Shown: piece by piece, positions 9,669 through 18,189 of the stretch
Layout of the letters: the number at the start of each line of letters is the position of its first letter
Position numbering within the stretch: position 1 is the first letter of the stretch
DNA from: Carboxylicivirga marina
GTDB taxonomy: Bacteria; Bacteroidota; Bacteroidia; Bacteroidales; Marinilabiliaceae
Assembly: GCF_016612505.1 (NCBI RefSeq)
Contig: NZ_JAENRR010000006.1
Span: forward strand, 105,898-169,897
Direction of reading: 5' to 3'
Length of the DNA: 64,000 bases
Notes under the pieces: model-generated
Told to the model about the DNA's origin: nothing
Database searches by the model: none
Seen by the model: the letters and a program-made list of their open reading frames with translations, nothing else
Translations under genes and position numbers: made by a program

Positions 9669-9697
9669 CAAATTTACTACCAACTAAAGCTTTGCAA
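9669..9697 (-). promoter_or_regulatory. Bacteroidota-type promoter for the ECF sigma gene
   Basis: On the minus strand there is a -7 box TAAATTTG (9676 down to 9669) matching TAnnTTTG. A TTG at 9697-9695 lies 18 bp upstream as the -33 element. The expected transcription start falls about 5-8 nt before the annotated ATG at 9657. Confidence 0.5.
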
Positions 9698-10158
9698 CGA
9701 CATGGTTTTCCTTGCTTTTAAAGGATGGTTAACCGATTTTAGATAAAAAACACAATCCAGTTCATTTAAGAATTAAATGTCACTTGTACTAAAAACTAAC
9801 TTCCATTGTTTGTTATTTCGACATACATACCTAACCATAACATCGAGCACTAAAATATCAAATGAAGATTTCTCACAATTTCAGATGATTTATCAAATAT
9901 TACTATATACATAACGTAAACAGACAGCAATTTTCATAAAGACCATCTACTAATAGCTAATATCTCAAGCCCTATTATAGTAATACATTAGAGGTTCGAT
10001 AATTTTAGCCTTTCATTAATTTGAATGCCCGCAGGTTGTACGCTCTTCACTCAAAAAACCAGGTTTCATAGTTTAAGCTGAAAATTACCAATAGTACAGC
10101 TTCAAACATTAACACCTCATAGCATCAAACACAAACAAGTAATACCTGCAATTAAAAT
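9698..10158. other. Divergent intergenic region, nothing else recognised
   Basis: About 460 A+T-rich bases lie between the minus-strand sigma gene and the plus-strand acyltransferase gene. Beyond the sigma promoter listed separately, I see no coding frame, tRNA or terminator, and no clear promoter box for the rightward gene. Confidence 0.5.
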
Positions 10159-11064
10159 ATGGTGCCCATTTTAGATCATCTTTCTAAAATATTTCCTAAA
10201 ATTGAACTTTCTTATTTTATAGCGTTCATGGAAGAGAAAAGAGCAGAAGAAAAATTCATAGATATTGATAAGGTATTTCACGACAAAAATCCGAAACTAA
10301 AGCGATTTATTCCTTCATTTCTGATTAATTACCTTAAACGAATTACACATCAGGAAGAAATCAACACATTTATTGCCAGTAAAAAGAACATTTATGGCGT
10401 TGAATATGCAGATGCCATTGTTGCTAATTTTGAATCGAAATACGAAATCAAAGGAGCTGATAACATTCCTAAAGAAGGCAGATATGTTTTTGTAGCTAAT
10501 CACCCACTTGGAGGTTTAGACGGAATGGTGTTTGTTGGAGCAGTTGGGAAGTTCTTTAATAAAATAAAGTTCCCGGTGAACGACATTCTTATGAACATTA
10601 AGAATCTCGGTGATATTTTCCTACCGATTAACAAACATGGCGCACATAGCCGTGAAGCTGCCAAAATGATAGAAGATGCTTATGCCAGCGACAATCAAAT
10701 ATTGATGTTTCCGGCCGGACTAGTATCGCGAAAAGGTAAAACGGGCGAGATCAAAGATTTAGATTGGAAACCCAATTTCATTAAAAAAGCAAAAGCTCAC
10801 AATAGAGACATCATCCCGGTTCACATATCTGGCCGAAATACCAATCGTTTCTACAACCTGGCTAACTGGCGCAAAAAACTGGGTATCAAAATCAATATTG
10901 AGATGCTATATTTGGTTGATGAACTCTATTTACAACGAAACAAAACAATTACGATCACATTTGGGCAACCAATTAAAATTAGTGACGTACAAATCACCAA
11001 GGCAGGTAAAGAATGGGCTCAAAAAATAAAGGATGAAGTCTATGCCTTATCAAAAAAAAATTAA
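10159..11064 (+). CDS. glsA: PlsC-type acyltransferase, probable glycine-lipid O-acyltransferase GlsA
   Basis: This 301-residue lysophospholipid-acyltransferase-fold protein has the catalytic block ANHPLGGLDG (His115, Asp121; spacing HX5D) and a second block FPAGLVSRK near residue 190. In Bacteroides the glycine-lipid pathway uses GlsB, an N-acyltransferase, and GlsA, an O-acyltransferase of this type. The adjacent gene is an OlsB-like acyltransferase, so this pair fits that pathway; here the order is A then B. The product would acylate the hydroxyl of N-(3-hydroxyacyl)glycine at the inner membrane. An ordinary 1-acylglycerol-3-phosphate acyltransferase is the alternative, but another PlsC-type protein lies at 38017-39159 and the pairing favours GlsA. 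Confidence 0.75.
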   Translation: MVPILDHLSKIFPKIELSYFIAFMEEKRAEEKFIDIDKVFHDKNPKLKRFIPSFLINYLKRITHQEEINTFIASKKNIYGVEYADAIVANFESKYEIKGADNIPKEGRYVFVANHPLGGLDGMVFVGAVGKFFNKIKFPVNDILMNIKNLGDIFLPINKHGAHSREAAKMIEDAYASDNQILMFPAGLVSRKGKTGEIKDLDWKPNFIKKAKAHNRDIIPVHISGRNTNRFYNLANWRKKLGIKINIEMLYLVDELYLQRNKTITITFGQPIKISDVQITKAGKEWAQKIKDEVYALSKKN

Positions 11065-11094
11065 ATTTGTAGCCTACCGTTAGAAATTCACCGA

Positions 11095-12042
11095 ATGAGA
11101 GTAAAAGAAATAATACCTCCTGTACCAAGGGAAGAGCTTGAAGCTGAGTTGACACAGGAGACCTTTGTTAGAAATACCAATAAAGGGGATAATAAAATAT
11201 ACGATTTTACCGCTCACCAAGCACCTGCTTTGATGCGTGAAGTTGGCCGATTGAGAGAAATCACTTTTAGAATGGCTGGGGGCGGAACAGGTAAAGAAAC
11301 TGATATTGACGACTACGATACCGCAGAAGTACCTTATCGCCAGCTTATCGTTTGGGATCCGCATGCTAAAGAAATATTAGGTGGCTATCGTTATTTATTA
11401 GGAAGCGACATACCTGTTGATCAATTAGGAAATGTTAAACTAGCGACATCCCGACTATTTCAATTCTCAGATAAATTTGTGTACGAATTCTTGCCATACA
11501 TGATTGAATTAGGCCGTTCATTTGTACAGCCAACCTATCAATCATCAAAAGCAGGTACAAAAAGCTTATTTGCTTTGGACAATCTATGGGATGGACTCGG
11601 TTCATTAATAGTCAGTCATCCTGAGATGAAGTATTTCTTTGGTAAAGTGACAATGTACACACACTTTAACCGATACGCGCGCGACCTTATTTTAGGTTTC
11701 ATGCAGAAATACTTTAACGATCCGGATAAATTACTTTACCCCCATAAGCCTGTTGAGATTGATTTGACTGAGCAGGATTTAAAAGAAATCTTCTGTGGCG
11801 AAAACTACCAGGAAGATTACAAAATATTAACCAAACGCGTTAGAGAGTTTGGAGAAAATATTCCACCGTTAATTAATGCATATATGAATTTATCGCCTTC
11901 AATGCGAACATTCGGAACAGCTATTAACGATCGTTTTGGTGATGTTGAAGAAACAGGCATTATCTTAACAATTAATGAATTGTACAAACAAAAGATTAAT
12001 CGACACGTTGATACATTCAATCCAAATGAATCACACGATTAA
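11095..12042 (+). CDS. glsB: OlsB-like N-acyltransferase, probable GlsB
   Basis: This 315-residue protein of the ornithine/glycine-lipid N-acyltransferase (hemolysin-like, GNAT-fold) family opens with a conserved EVGRLREITFR segment. It continues with QLIVWDPHAKEILGGYRYLLG and then VYEFLPYMIELGRSFVQPTYQ, the acyl-ACP-binding acetyltransferase core, and a family-specific C-terminal half including YFFGKVTMYTHFN. It would transfer a 3-hydroxyacyl group to the amino group of glycine. It starts 30 bp after glsA and ends before a strong terminator, so the two form a two-gene operon. Substrate choice (glycine rather than ornithine or lysine) is inferred from the phylum, not from residues. Confidence 0.78.
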   Translation: MRVKEIIPPVPREELEAELTQETFVRNTNKGDNKIYDFTAHQAPALMREVGRLREITFRMAGGGTGKETDIDDYDTAEVPYRQLIVWDPHAKEILGGYRYLLGSDIPVDQLGNVKLATSRLFQFSDKFVYEFLPYMIELGRSFVQPTYQSSKAGTKSLFALDNLWDGLGSLIVSHPEMKYFFGKVTMYTHFNRYARDLILGFMQKYFNDPDKLLYPHKPVEIDLTEQDLKEIFCGENYQEDYKILTKRVREFGENIPPLINAYMNLSPSMRTFGTAINDRFGDVEETGIILTINELYKQKINRHVDTFNPNESHD

Positions 12043-12072
12043 TACATTACATTAAAGATATCTAAACAAAGG

Positions 12073-12108
12073 AGAGTTGCAGTTAAACAATTGCGACTCT
12101 TTTTTTTT
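12073..12108 (+). terminator. Rho-independent terminator after glsAB
   Basis: The arms AGAGTTGCAGTT (12073-12084) and AATTGCGACTCT (12089-12100) pair over 12 positions with two G-U wobbles around a 4-nt loop. They are followed by a run of T to 12108. Confidence 0.88.
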
Positions 12109-12130
12109 ATATGGATAAAGATTTTAATCG

Positions 12131-13624
12131 ATGATAAACACTTACGACCTTGTAGTTATTGGCAGCGGACCAGCCGGCTACTCTTCAGCCATTCGCGCAT
12201 TGGACTATGGATTAAACGTTTGCATTGTTGAAGGCAAACATTTGGGGGGCGCCGGAATCATGAATGGGGCGCTTACATCCAAAACCATGTACGAACTTTC
12301 AATGGATTATGCTATTGCTGCCCGTGTTGACCGTGGCTATCGGGTGAGTTCATTAAGTGTTAATTTCGAAAAAGTAAAAAAAACAGTCATACAAGCGGCC
12401 AAGGAGAAGCAATATCAGATGCTTAGCCAGATTGAGACCTTTTCTCCGGCTAAAAACAAAAAAGGCTCGCTCACCATTGAGTATGGGTGGGCCACCTTTA
12501 AAGATTACGACCATATTGAGCTTAAAGGACAAAAAGAAAGTAAACTTATAAAAGGTAAAAACTTTGTTATTGCCACCGGATCGCGCCCCAGACAGTACGA
12601 AGGTCTGCAAATTGATGGCGAACGAATTATTACATCAGATGGCATTCTGAACCTTAAAGAGTTTCCCGAGCGAATGCTAATTATCGGCTCGGGAATCATT
12701 GGTTGTGAGTTTGCCACTATATTCTCAAATTTCGGACAAACAGAAGTTCACCTACTAGACCGTTCTAATCGCGTATTACCATACGAAGATGACGATGTCA
12801 GTAGCTTTGTATCGCGTAACCTCGAAAACAATGGTGTTAACATACACCATACAGCTACCTTGCGACACATTCGCAAACACCCTGAACATCTAGAGGTGGT
12901 TTTGGATTATCAGGATGGACATAGCAAGGTCATTGAGGTAGATGTGGCATTAGTGGCCATCGGACGTATTCCGAACACGGAAGGCTTAAACCTTGAAAGC
13001 ATTGATATTGAGCTACACAAAAATGGCACTATCCCAATCAAAGACGACTGCCTTTTGCGCGATGGAAGAGGAAACTGCCATGTATATGCTGCCGGCGACG
13101 TTACGGGTCACAGCCAACTATATAGTGTTGCTGAGTTTCAGGGACGCTTAGCCGCCGAAAAAATCGGTGATATCCCGCAATACCCACTCGACTATTCACA
13201 CATGAGCACCCTCATGTTTTTTAAACCCGAAGTAGCGGCAGTAGGTGCTAACGAAAAAATGCTTCAAGAAAAACAAATACCCTATAAAGCAGCTTATTAT
13301 TCTAATAAATTGGTTAACCGGGCCATTGCCATGCGCAACACCAATGGTTTTGTGAAAATACTGGTCAGTAACGATGATGAACAACGTATATTAGGTATGC
13401 GAGCAGCCGGACCACAAGCATCGGCATTCATTGTATCAGTCGCTCACCTTATTAATCAAGGTAATAGCTTACAAGAGGTATTAAAAATTTTCTACCCCCA
13501 TCCAAGTATACCAGAAGGCATTCAGGAATGTATGCGTACCCTAAGTGGTAAGTCGGTATACAAACCAGAAGCCTTCCCTGATTTAATCAACATCAGAGAA
13601 TGGACCCCCAATACAAATACATAA
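12131..13624 (+). CDS. Dihydrolipoamide-dehydrogenase/transhydrogenase-like flavoprotein lacking redox cysteines
   Basis: This 497-residue two-dinucleotide-binding flavoprotein has an FAD-binding start DLVVIGSGPAGYSSAIRAL, a central NAD(P) site RMLIIGSGIIGCEFATIFS near residue 183, the second FAD motif VYAAGDVTG near 320, and a C-terminal dimerisation domain with FYPHPSIPEGIQE, which keeps the His-Pro and Glu of the family. The active-site segment reads GGAGIMNGALTSK (39-51), where the family has GGTCLNVGCIPSK. Both disulfide cysteines are replaced (positions 42 and 47 are Gly and Ala). It therefore cannot act as a thiol-disulfide oxidoreductase. A soluble transhydrogenase (SthA-like) or another NAD(P)H oxidase role is possible. 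It precedes the lysine cluster but is separated from it by 416 bp. Confidence 0.8.
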   Translation: MINTYDLVVIGSGPAGYSSAIRALDYGLNVCIVEGKHLGGAGIMNGALTSKTMYELSMDYAIAARVDRGYRVSSLSVNFEKVKKTVIQAAKEKQYQMLSQIETFSPAKNKKGSLTIEYGWATFKDYDHIELKGQKESKLIKGKNFVIATGSRPRQYEGLQIDGERIITSDGILNLKEFPERMLIIGSGIIGCEFATIFSNFGQTEVHLLDRSNRVLPYEDDDVSSFVSRNLENNGVNIHHTATLRHIRKHPEHLEVVLDYQDGHSKVIEVDVALVAIGRIPNTEGLNLESIDIELHKNGTIPIKDDCLLRDGRGNCHVYAAGDVTGHSQLYSVAEFQGRLAAEKIGDIPQYPLDYSHMSTLMFFKPEVAAVGANEKMLQEKQIPYKAAYYSNKLVNRAIAMRNTNGFVKILVSNDDEQRILGMRAAGPQASAFIVSVAHLINQGNSLQEVLKIFYPHPSIPEGIQECMRTLSGKSVYKPEAFPDLINIREWTPNTNT

Positions 13625-13813
13625 TGTTTGATGTATTCATATTTGCCACTTGAAACAAAAAGTTTTAAAACCAGGGACTAGTTACAAGAAACAGAACACA
13701 TTAACCAAAATTAACACCTACACTTCCCATTTAGACTAATTTTAAATTAGCGTTTAAAAATGATTTAGTTGCAAAATATGCACTTTATCATGTTTACTTT
13801 TTAACTCCTGTAT

Positions 13814-13821
13814 TATATTTG
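13814..13821 (+). promoter_or_regulatory. Candidate -7 promoter box of the lysine cluster
   Basis: TATATTTG matches the Bacteroidota -7 consensus TAnnTTTG. No perfect TTTG lies 19-21 bp upstream; GTTTA near 13792 is the nearest candidate. If the box is used, the mRNA has a leader of about 210 nt before the ATG at 14041. Confidence 0.4.
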
Positions 13822-13877
13822 TGTATATTTTAACACTTATGAGTATTTTTGTTATTATATGCAACGATGAATTGGCA

Positions 13878-13975
13878 GTACAAACCCATATTTGACAAAT
13901 TTGAACGCATAGAAGTAACAGACTTCTAGCGACTTTCCATTGGTTTATTTCACAAACCAACCTGTCTGTTTGTAC
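13878..13975 (+). ncRNA. Candidate structured 5' leader (three-way junction) of the lysine cluster
   Basis: A closing helix pairs GTACAAAC (13878-13885) with GTTTGTAC (13968-13975). It encloses two hairpins. One is at 13907-13930, with GC and TAGAAGT pairing with ACTTCTA and GC around an AACAG loop and one bulged A. The other is at 13940-13960, with TTGGTTT pairing with AAACCAA around a 7-nt loop. A further small hairpin, CTGCT/AGCAG, is at 13994-14009. The arrangement resembles a small junctional riboswitch aptamer, but I recognise no known class: no cobalamin, lysine or TPP box is visible. It was folded by eye. Confidence 0.35.
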
Positions 13976-14040
13976 CCTTAACCTAATACAATACTGCTCC
14001 GTGTAGCAGCTTATTTTGCTAAAGTCCAAAAAATATAGTT

Positions 14041-15288
14041 ATGGAAGTAAAAAAACTACAACTCGACAATTCATTAAATGAATTAGAAAAAGGCAAATCC
14101 TTAATTCCTGGTGGCGTACTTGGTATTCGTCGCCCTTATAACTTTGTTGAGGGTGAATTCCCAATTTACTTCGACGAAGGAACAGGCGGTCGGGTGACGG
14201 ATATCGATGGCAACGAATACATCGATTATTTATGTGCTTACGGACCCATGATACTTGGTAATCGAGAGAAAGAGGTTGATGATGCTGTTATCGAACAAAT
14301 TCAAAACAAAGGCTTTTGCTTCTCGCTTACACAGAAGTACCAGAATATGTTGGCTGAAAAAATGAATGAACTGATTCCATGTGCGGAGATGAGTTTATTT
14401 GTATGCACAGGGTCTGATGCTACTTCTACAGCAATACGTTTAGCGCGCTCCTATACCAAACGCAATAAAGTAATGCGTTGCGGATATCACGGCTGGCACG
14501 ATTGGTGTGTAGAGGTTAAAGGTGGTATTCCGGAGAAATTATATGAAGATGTATTTGAATTCCGATACAACAATCTGGAATCGCTTGAAACATTATTAAA
14601 AGAGCATGGTGATGACACTGCTGCAGTTATTATCACACCTCTTGGTCACCCATTAGCTGCACCAATATCTGAACCAAAGGAAGGTTTCTTAGAAGGTGTT
14701 AAAGCTCTTTGCGAGAAATATGGTGTGGTATTAATTTTCGATGAAATACGCACAGGTTTTCGAGCAAGTATTGGTGGTGCTCAGAAGCTTTATAAGGTAA
14801 CACCTGACCTGGCCGTATTTGGCAAAGCAATGGCCAACGGTTATCCAATTGGAGCGGTTACTGGCAAAGCTGATATCATGAAGGAAGGGGAGCATAATGT
14901 ATTTATTTCATCCACCTTCTTCCCAAATAGCCTTAGTTATGTAGCTGCTTTAAAAACCATTGAGATACTCGAACGCGATAAAGTGCTGGATAAAATCTGG
15001 GCTAAAGGTGAAGAGTTCAATAGCAAAATCGAAAACCTATTAACTAAATATCCTGTTGGAGCACGCATCAGCGGCATTGCCCCGATGATGTTCATAACGT
15101 TTGACAAGAATGAAGATGGTTCATATAAAAAGAAACGTCAGGATTTCTATACGCAACTCATTCGTCGTAAAGTATTCTTACAACCTTATCACCACGGCTA
15201 TATCTGTCACCGTCATACACAGGAAGATCTGGACTACACAGTGAATGCCATTGAAGAAGCACTACAATACTTAACTGACAACTATTAG
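14041..15288 (+). CDS. kat: Class III PLP aminotransferase, probable 3-aminobutyryl-CoA transaminase (Kat)
   Basis: This 415-residue protein has the glutamate-1-semialdehyde-aminomutase-like fold of class III aminotransferases. The PLP site reads FDEIRTGFR (Asp234) and VFGKAMANGYPIGA (Lys262). In the classical lysine fermentation route a small ammonia-lyase (Kal) removes the amino group of 3-aminobutyryl-CoA. A variant, described for Cloacimonas-type bacteria, uses an acyl-CoA beta-transaminase (Kat) and yields acetoacetyl-CoA plus glutamate. No Kal-sized hot-dog protein is found in this cluster, and this transaminase is its first gene, 3 bp before the CoA-transferase gene. The assignment as Kat rests on this context; substrate residues were not checked. 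Confidence 0.8.
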   Translation: MEVKKLQLDNSLNELEKGKSLIPGGVLGIRRPYNFVEGEFPIYFDEGTGGRVTDIDGNEYIDYLCAYGPMILGNREKEVDDAVIEQIQNKGFCFSLTQKYQNMLAEKMNELIPCAEMSLFVCTGSDATSTAIRLARSYTKRNKVMRCGYHGWHDWCVEVKGGIPEKLYEDVFEFRYNNLESLETLLKEHGDDTAAVIITPLGHPLAAPISEPKEGFLEGVKALCEKYGVVLIFDEIRTGFRASIGGAQKLYKVTPDLAVFGKAMANGYPIGAVTGKADIMKEGEHNVFISSTFFPNSLSYVAALKTIEILERDKVLDKIWAKGEEFNSKIENLLTKYPVGARISGIAPMMFITFDKNEDGSYKKKRQDFYTQLIRRKVFLQPYHHGYICHRHTQEDLDYTVNAIEEALQYLTDNY

Positions 15289-15291
15289 AAC

Positions 15292-16275
15292 ATGAGTAAC
15301 GCACCGTTAAAAAAAGGAATTGGCGAGCTATTCATGTCGCCCGATGCCGATGAAATGAGAGGCTTTCTTCGAAATAAGAAGAAACAAATGAAAAGCAAGT
15401 TAACTAGTATCTCCGATGCAGTTGATGCTTATATAAATGACAATGACTATTTGGCCATTGGTGGTTTTGGCGGGGTTCGTATCCCCACAGCCCTGATACA
15501 CGAAATCATTCGTAAAGAGAAGAAAAACCTTGGCTTTGCCGGCCATGTATCTACTCACGATTGCCAATTATTAAGTGCCGGTAAATCATTCAATCGATGT
15601 GATGCTGCGTATATCGTAGGCCTCGAAGCTCGCGGCTTATCAAAGAATTCACGACGCATGTTTGAGTCGGGCAATGTTCAAGTAACAGAGTGGTCAAACG
15701 GTGCCTTATCCTGGCGATTTAAAGCTGCTGCAATGGGCTTGCCTTATCTGCCATCAAGAGTTATGCTGGGCACCGACACCTTCAAACATTCAGCCGCTAT
15801 CGAAGTTGAATGTCCTTTTACCAATCAAAAGTTGGCAGCCTTACCAGCCTTGCATCCTGATGTAGCCGTAATTCATGTGCATCGGGCCGATGTGTATGGT
15901 AACTGCCAAATTGATGGCATTCTGGTAGCCGATGACGATATTGCCAAGGCGTCAAAACGTGTAATAATAACCACTGAAAAAATCATCTCTAACGAAGAAA
16001 TCAGAAGAGAACCATCAAAAACAGTTATTCCATACTGGTGTGTTGATGCAGTTATTGAAATGCCATTTGGTTCATATCCGGGTAATATGCCGGGCGAATA
16101 CTTCTCTGATGAGGAACACCTGAAAGATTGGTTAGTGGCCGAAAAAGATGAAATGCAACTGGAAGAGTTCATTGGTCATCACATTTTATCATCAAAGGAT
16201 TTTTATGAATACCTGGAGAAAAATGGAGGTATGAACAAGATGAAGCAACTTATGCAAGCCGAACATTTGTACTAA
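15292..16275 (+). CDS. CoA-transferase subunit A (GctA/AtoD-like)
   Basis: This 327-residue family I CoA-transferase alpha subunit is closer in look to glutaconate CoA-transferase A than to short AtoD proteins. It has the glycine-rich CoA-binding motif AIGGFGGVRIPTALIHEII near residue 55 and the later ALHPDVAVIHVHRADVYGN typical of GctA. With the next gene it would activate the acetoacetate released by Kce, taking CoA from a donor such as succinyl-CoA, acetyl-CoA or butyryl-CoA. It begins 3 bp after the transaminase stop and is 18 bp from its partner. Confidence 0.85.
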   Translation: MSNAPLKKGIGELFMSPDADEMRGFLRNKKKQMKSKLTSISDAVDAYINDNDYLAIGGFGGVRIPTALIHEIIRKEKKNLGFAGHVSTHDCQLLSAGKSFNRCDAAYIVGLEARGLSKNSRRMFESGNVQVTEWSNGALSWRFKAAAMGLPYLPSRVMLGTDTFKHSAAIEVECPFTNQKLAALPALHPDVAVIHVHRADVYGNCQIDGILVADDDIAKASKRVIITTEKIISNEEIRREPSKTVIPYWCVDAVIEMPFGSYPGNMPGEYFSDEEHLKDWLVAEKDEMQLEEFIGHHILSSKDFYEYLEKNGGMNKMKQLMQAEHLY

Positions 16276-16293
16276 TCTTTAAAACACGATTAA

Positions 16294-17067
16294 ATGGAAA
16301 ATACATATAATCCAATGGAATTAATGATTACCGTTGCAGCCCGAACTCTTGAAGATGGTGCAATGGTAGTAGTTGGCACGGGTGTCCCGGTGGCAGCAGC
16401 AATGCTGGCACAGATGACTCAGTCGCCTAACTTAACCATCATGTTTGAAGCTGGTGGTATTGCTCCTTTATTGCCAACAATGCCAATATCAGTTGGTGAT
16501 TCGCGAACAACTCACAAAGGCTTGAAGGCAACATCTATGGCCGAAATAATGGAATTATGCCAGGCAGGTGTAGTTGATTACTGCTTTCTAGGAGGTGCAC
16601 AAATTGATAAATATGGAAATCTAAACTCCACTTTAATTGGAGATGATTATAATAAACCCAAAACCCGATTCCCGGGAAGTGGTGGCGCCAATGACCTTGC
16701 TTCATTATGTTGGAGAACCATGGTTGTTACTCCGCAAAACCCAAAACGCTTCGCAAACAAAGTCGACTTCATCACCACCCCGGGATTCTTAGATGGTGGC
16801 ACCTCACGTGTGGAGGCAGGATTACCTGCTGAAACCGGACCATATAAAGTCATTACCGACATCGGTGTTTATGGCTATCATGTAGATTCAAAAGCCATGA
16901 TGTTGCTGTCGCTTCATCCGGGCAAAACGATTGATGACGTCAAAGCCAATGCTGAGTTTGACATCATCATTCCCGACATCTACGACACAACGCAAGAACC
17001 CAGTGATGAAGAACTAAAGATTCTGCGCGAGAAAGTTGACCCTGCTGGCGTCATTATTGGCCGATAA
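16294..17067 (+). CDS. CoA-transferase subunit B (GctB/AtoA-like)
   Basis: This 257-residue beta subunit has the catalytic glutamate of family I CoA-transferases probably at Glu52 in TIMFEAGGIAP. It also has GVVDYCFLGGAQIDKYGNLN, then RFPGSGGANDLA, then VVTPQNPKRF, all typical of GctB/AtoA proteins. The pairing with the upstream alpha subunit and the position inside the lysine cluster support a role in acetoacetate to acetoacetyl-CoA conversion. The donor acyl-CoA cannot be read from the sequence. The 225 bp to the next gene contain a hairpin but no clear terminator. Confidence 0.86.
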   Translation: MENTYNPMELMITVAARTLEDGAMVVVGTGVPVAAAMLAQMTQSPNLTIMFEAGGIAPLLPTMPISVGDSRTTHKGLKATSMAEIMELCQAGVVDYCFLGGAQIDKYGNLNSTLIGDDYNKPKTRFPGSGGANDLASLCWRTMVVTPQNPKRFANKVDFITTPGFLDGGTSRVEAGLPAETGPYKVITDIGVYGYHVDSKAMMLLSLHPGKTIDDVKANAEFDIIIPDIYDTTQEPSDEELKILREKVDPAGVIIGR

Positions 17068-17140
17068 CCCCTTCTTCAACAATAAACCTGGATTATGATT
17101 TGGAACATCGTCATGAGCATTAAAAACACAATAAAACAAG

Positions 17141-17189
17141 ACTTTCCTGAAACGAGGCATAGCATCGTTTTGTTGAGTTGAAGGAAAGT
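17141..17189 (+). repeat. Imperfect hairpin between CoA-transferase and kce
   Basis: ACTTTCCT (17141-17148) pairs with AAGGAAAGT (17181-17189), and an inner ACGA (17152-17155) pairs with TCGT (17165-17168). It has no T-run, so it is more likely a processing or stabilising structure than a terminator within the operon. Confidence 0.35.
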
Positions 17190-17292
17190 AACAAAGAGAC
17201 TTGTTTTGAAGTGTTTTAATGGCGTAATAGATTTTCTAAACCATATTACAGGTTCAACCTTAACAACAATCAACAACTTAAAACCTGGAGTA

Positions 17293-18117
17293 ATGAAAAA
17301 AATGATTATAACATGTGCAGTATGTGGAGCCGAAACGACTCGCGAGCACAACCCTAATTTACCGTTAACGCCATTAGAAATAGCAGAAGCAACTCTTGAA
17401 GCATACAAAGCAGGAGCCTCAATCGTTCACCTTCATGTGCGCGACGAAAATGGCGGCCCAACGCAAGACCCGGCAGTATTTAAAGAAGCAATCCGATTAA
17501 TACGCGAGCGATGCGACATCGTAATTGAAATAACTACCGGCGGCGCTGTTGGCATGAGCGACGATGAACGAGTAGCGGTTATTGAAGAGCTTCAACCAGA
17601 AATGGCGTCATTGGATTGTGGTACAGTTAATTTTGGCGATGAATACATCGTAAACACCTTACCTACGATGCGTCGTTTTGCCAAAGAGATGAACAAGTAC
17701 AATGTACGCCCTACTTTGGAATGCTTCGATATTTCACATGTGGCAGCTGCTGATATCTTAATAAAAGAAGGCCTACTAAAACCGCCTTACCATTATGGCT
17801 TTGTGATGAATGTGCCTGCTGCCATCCCTTACGATATTGAATTATTAAACCTATTAGTCAGCCGTATTCCTGAAGGTGCTAACTGGACGGTAATGGGCGT
17901 TGGGCGTGCTTGCGTGCCTGCTCATTATGGAGCATTTGCCATTGGAAATGGATTTATCCGTGTTGGTTTTGAAGACAATGTATACTTCGAAAAAGGTGTA
18001 TTGGCCGAAAGTAATGCACAATTAGTAGAACGTACAGCTAAACTTTCTCGCGATGCCGGATATGAAATTGCCACGCCAGCTGATGTGAGAGAAATGTTGC
18101 AGTTAAAAGGAATCTAG
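17293..18117 (+). CDS. kce: 3-keto-5-aminohexanoate cleavage enzyme
   Basis: This 274-residue member of the BKACE family (DUF849) starts at the ATG at 17293 (MKKMIITCAVCGAET), which matches the family N-terminus; the open frame upstream is untranslated leader. The zinc ligands HLHVRDE (His46, His48) are present, and the region from VMGVGRA to NGFIRVGFEDN contains the expected third ligand. It condenses 5-amino-3-oxohexanoate with acetyl-CoA to give acetoacetate and 3-aminobutyryl-CoA. Flanking kdd and CoA-transferase genes match the known pathway order. Confidence 0.93.
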   Translation: MKKMIITCAVCGAETTREHNPNLPLTPLEIAEATLEAYKAGASIVHLHVRDENGGPTQDPAVFKEAIRLIRERCDIVIEITTGGAVGMSDDERVAVIEELQPEMASLDCGTVNFGDEYIVNTLPTMRRFAKEMNKYNVRPTLECFDISHVAAADILIKEGLLKPPYHYGFVMNVPAAIPYDIELLNLLVSRIPEGANWTVMGVGRACVPAHYGAFAIGNGFIRVGFEDNVYFEKGVLAESNAQLVERTAKLSRDAGYEIATPADVREMLQLKGI

Positions 18118-18189
18118 TAAAGACGCAGGAATCAAGACTTTTGGTTCTGTAAACACAAAAGCTAATTGCTTATTTATCAACGATAATAA

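Larger units (their letters stand above)
13625..14040 (+). other. Leader region of the lysine cluster
   Basis: This 416-base gap is upstream of the transaminase gene. It contains a TAnnTTTG box at 13814-13821 and a set of nested inverted repeats at 13878-14009, listed separately. A 91-codon minus-strand frame at 13754-14029 shows no recognisable domain and is not annotated. Confidence 0.5.

Noticed and set aside
13878..13975. Cobalamin or lysine riboswitch upstream of the B12-dependent lysine cluster
   Set aside because: The B12 box and the lysine-riboswitch core motifs are not visible. The structure is reported only as an unassigned candidate.
13754..14029. 91-codon minus-strand reading frame upstream of kat
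   Set aside because: It has no domain, signal or ribosome site, lies opposite a promoter-like and hairpin-rich leader, and reads toward another gene's end without a plausible role.
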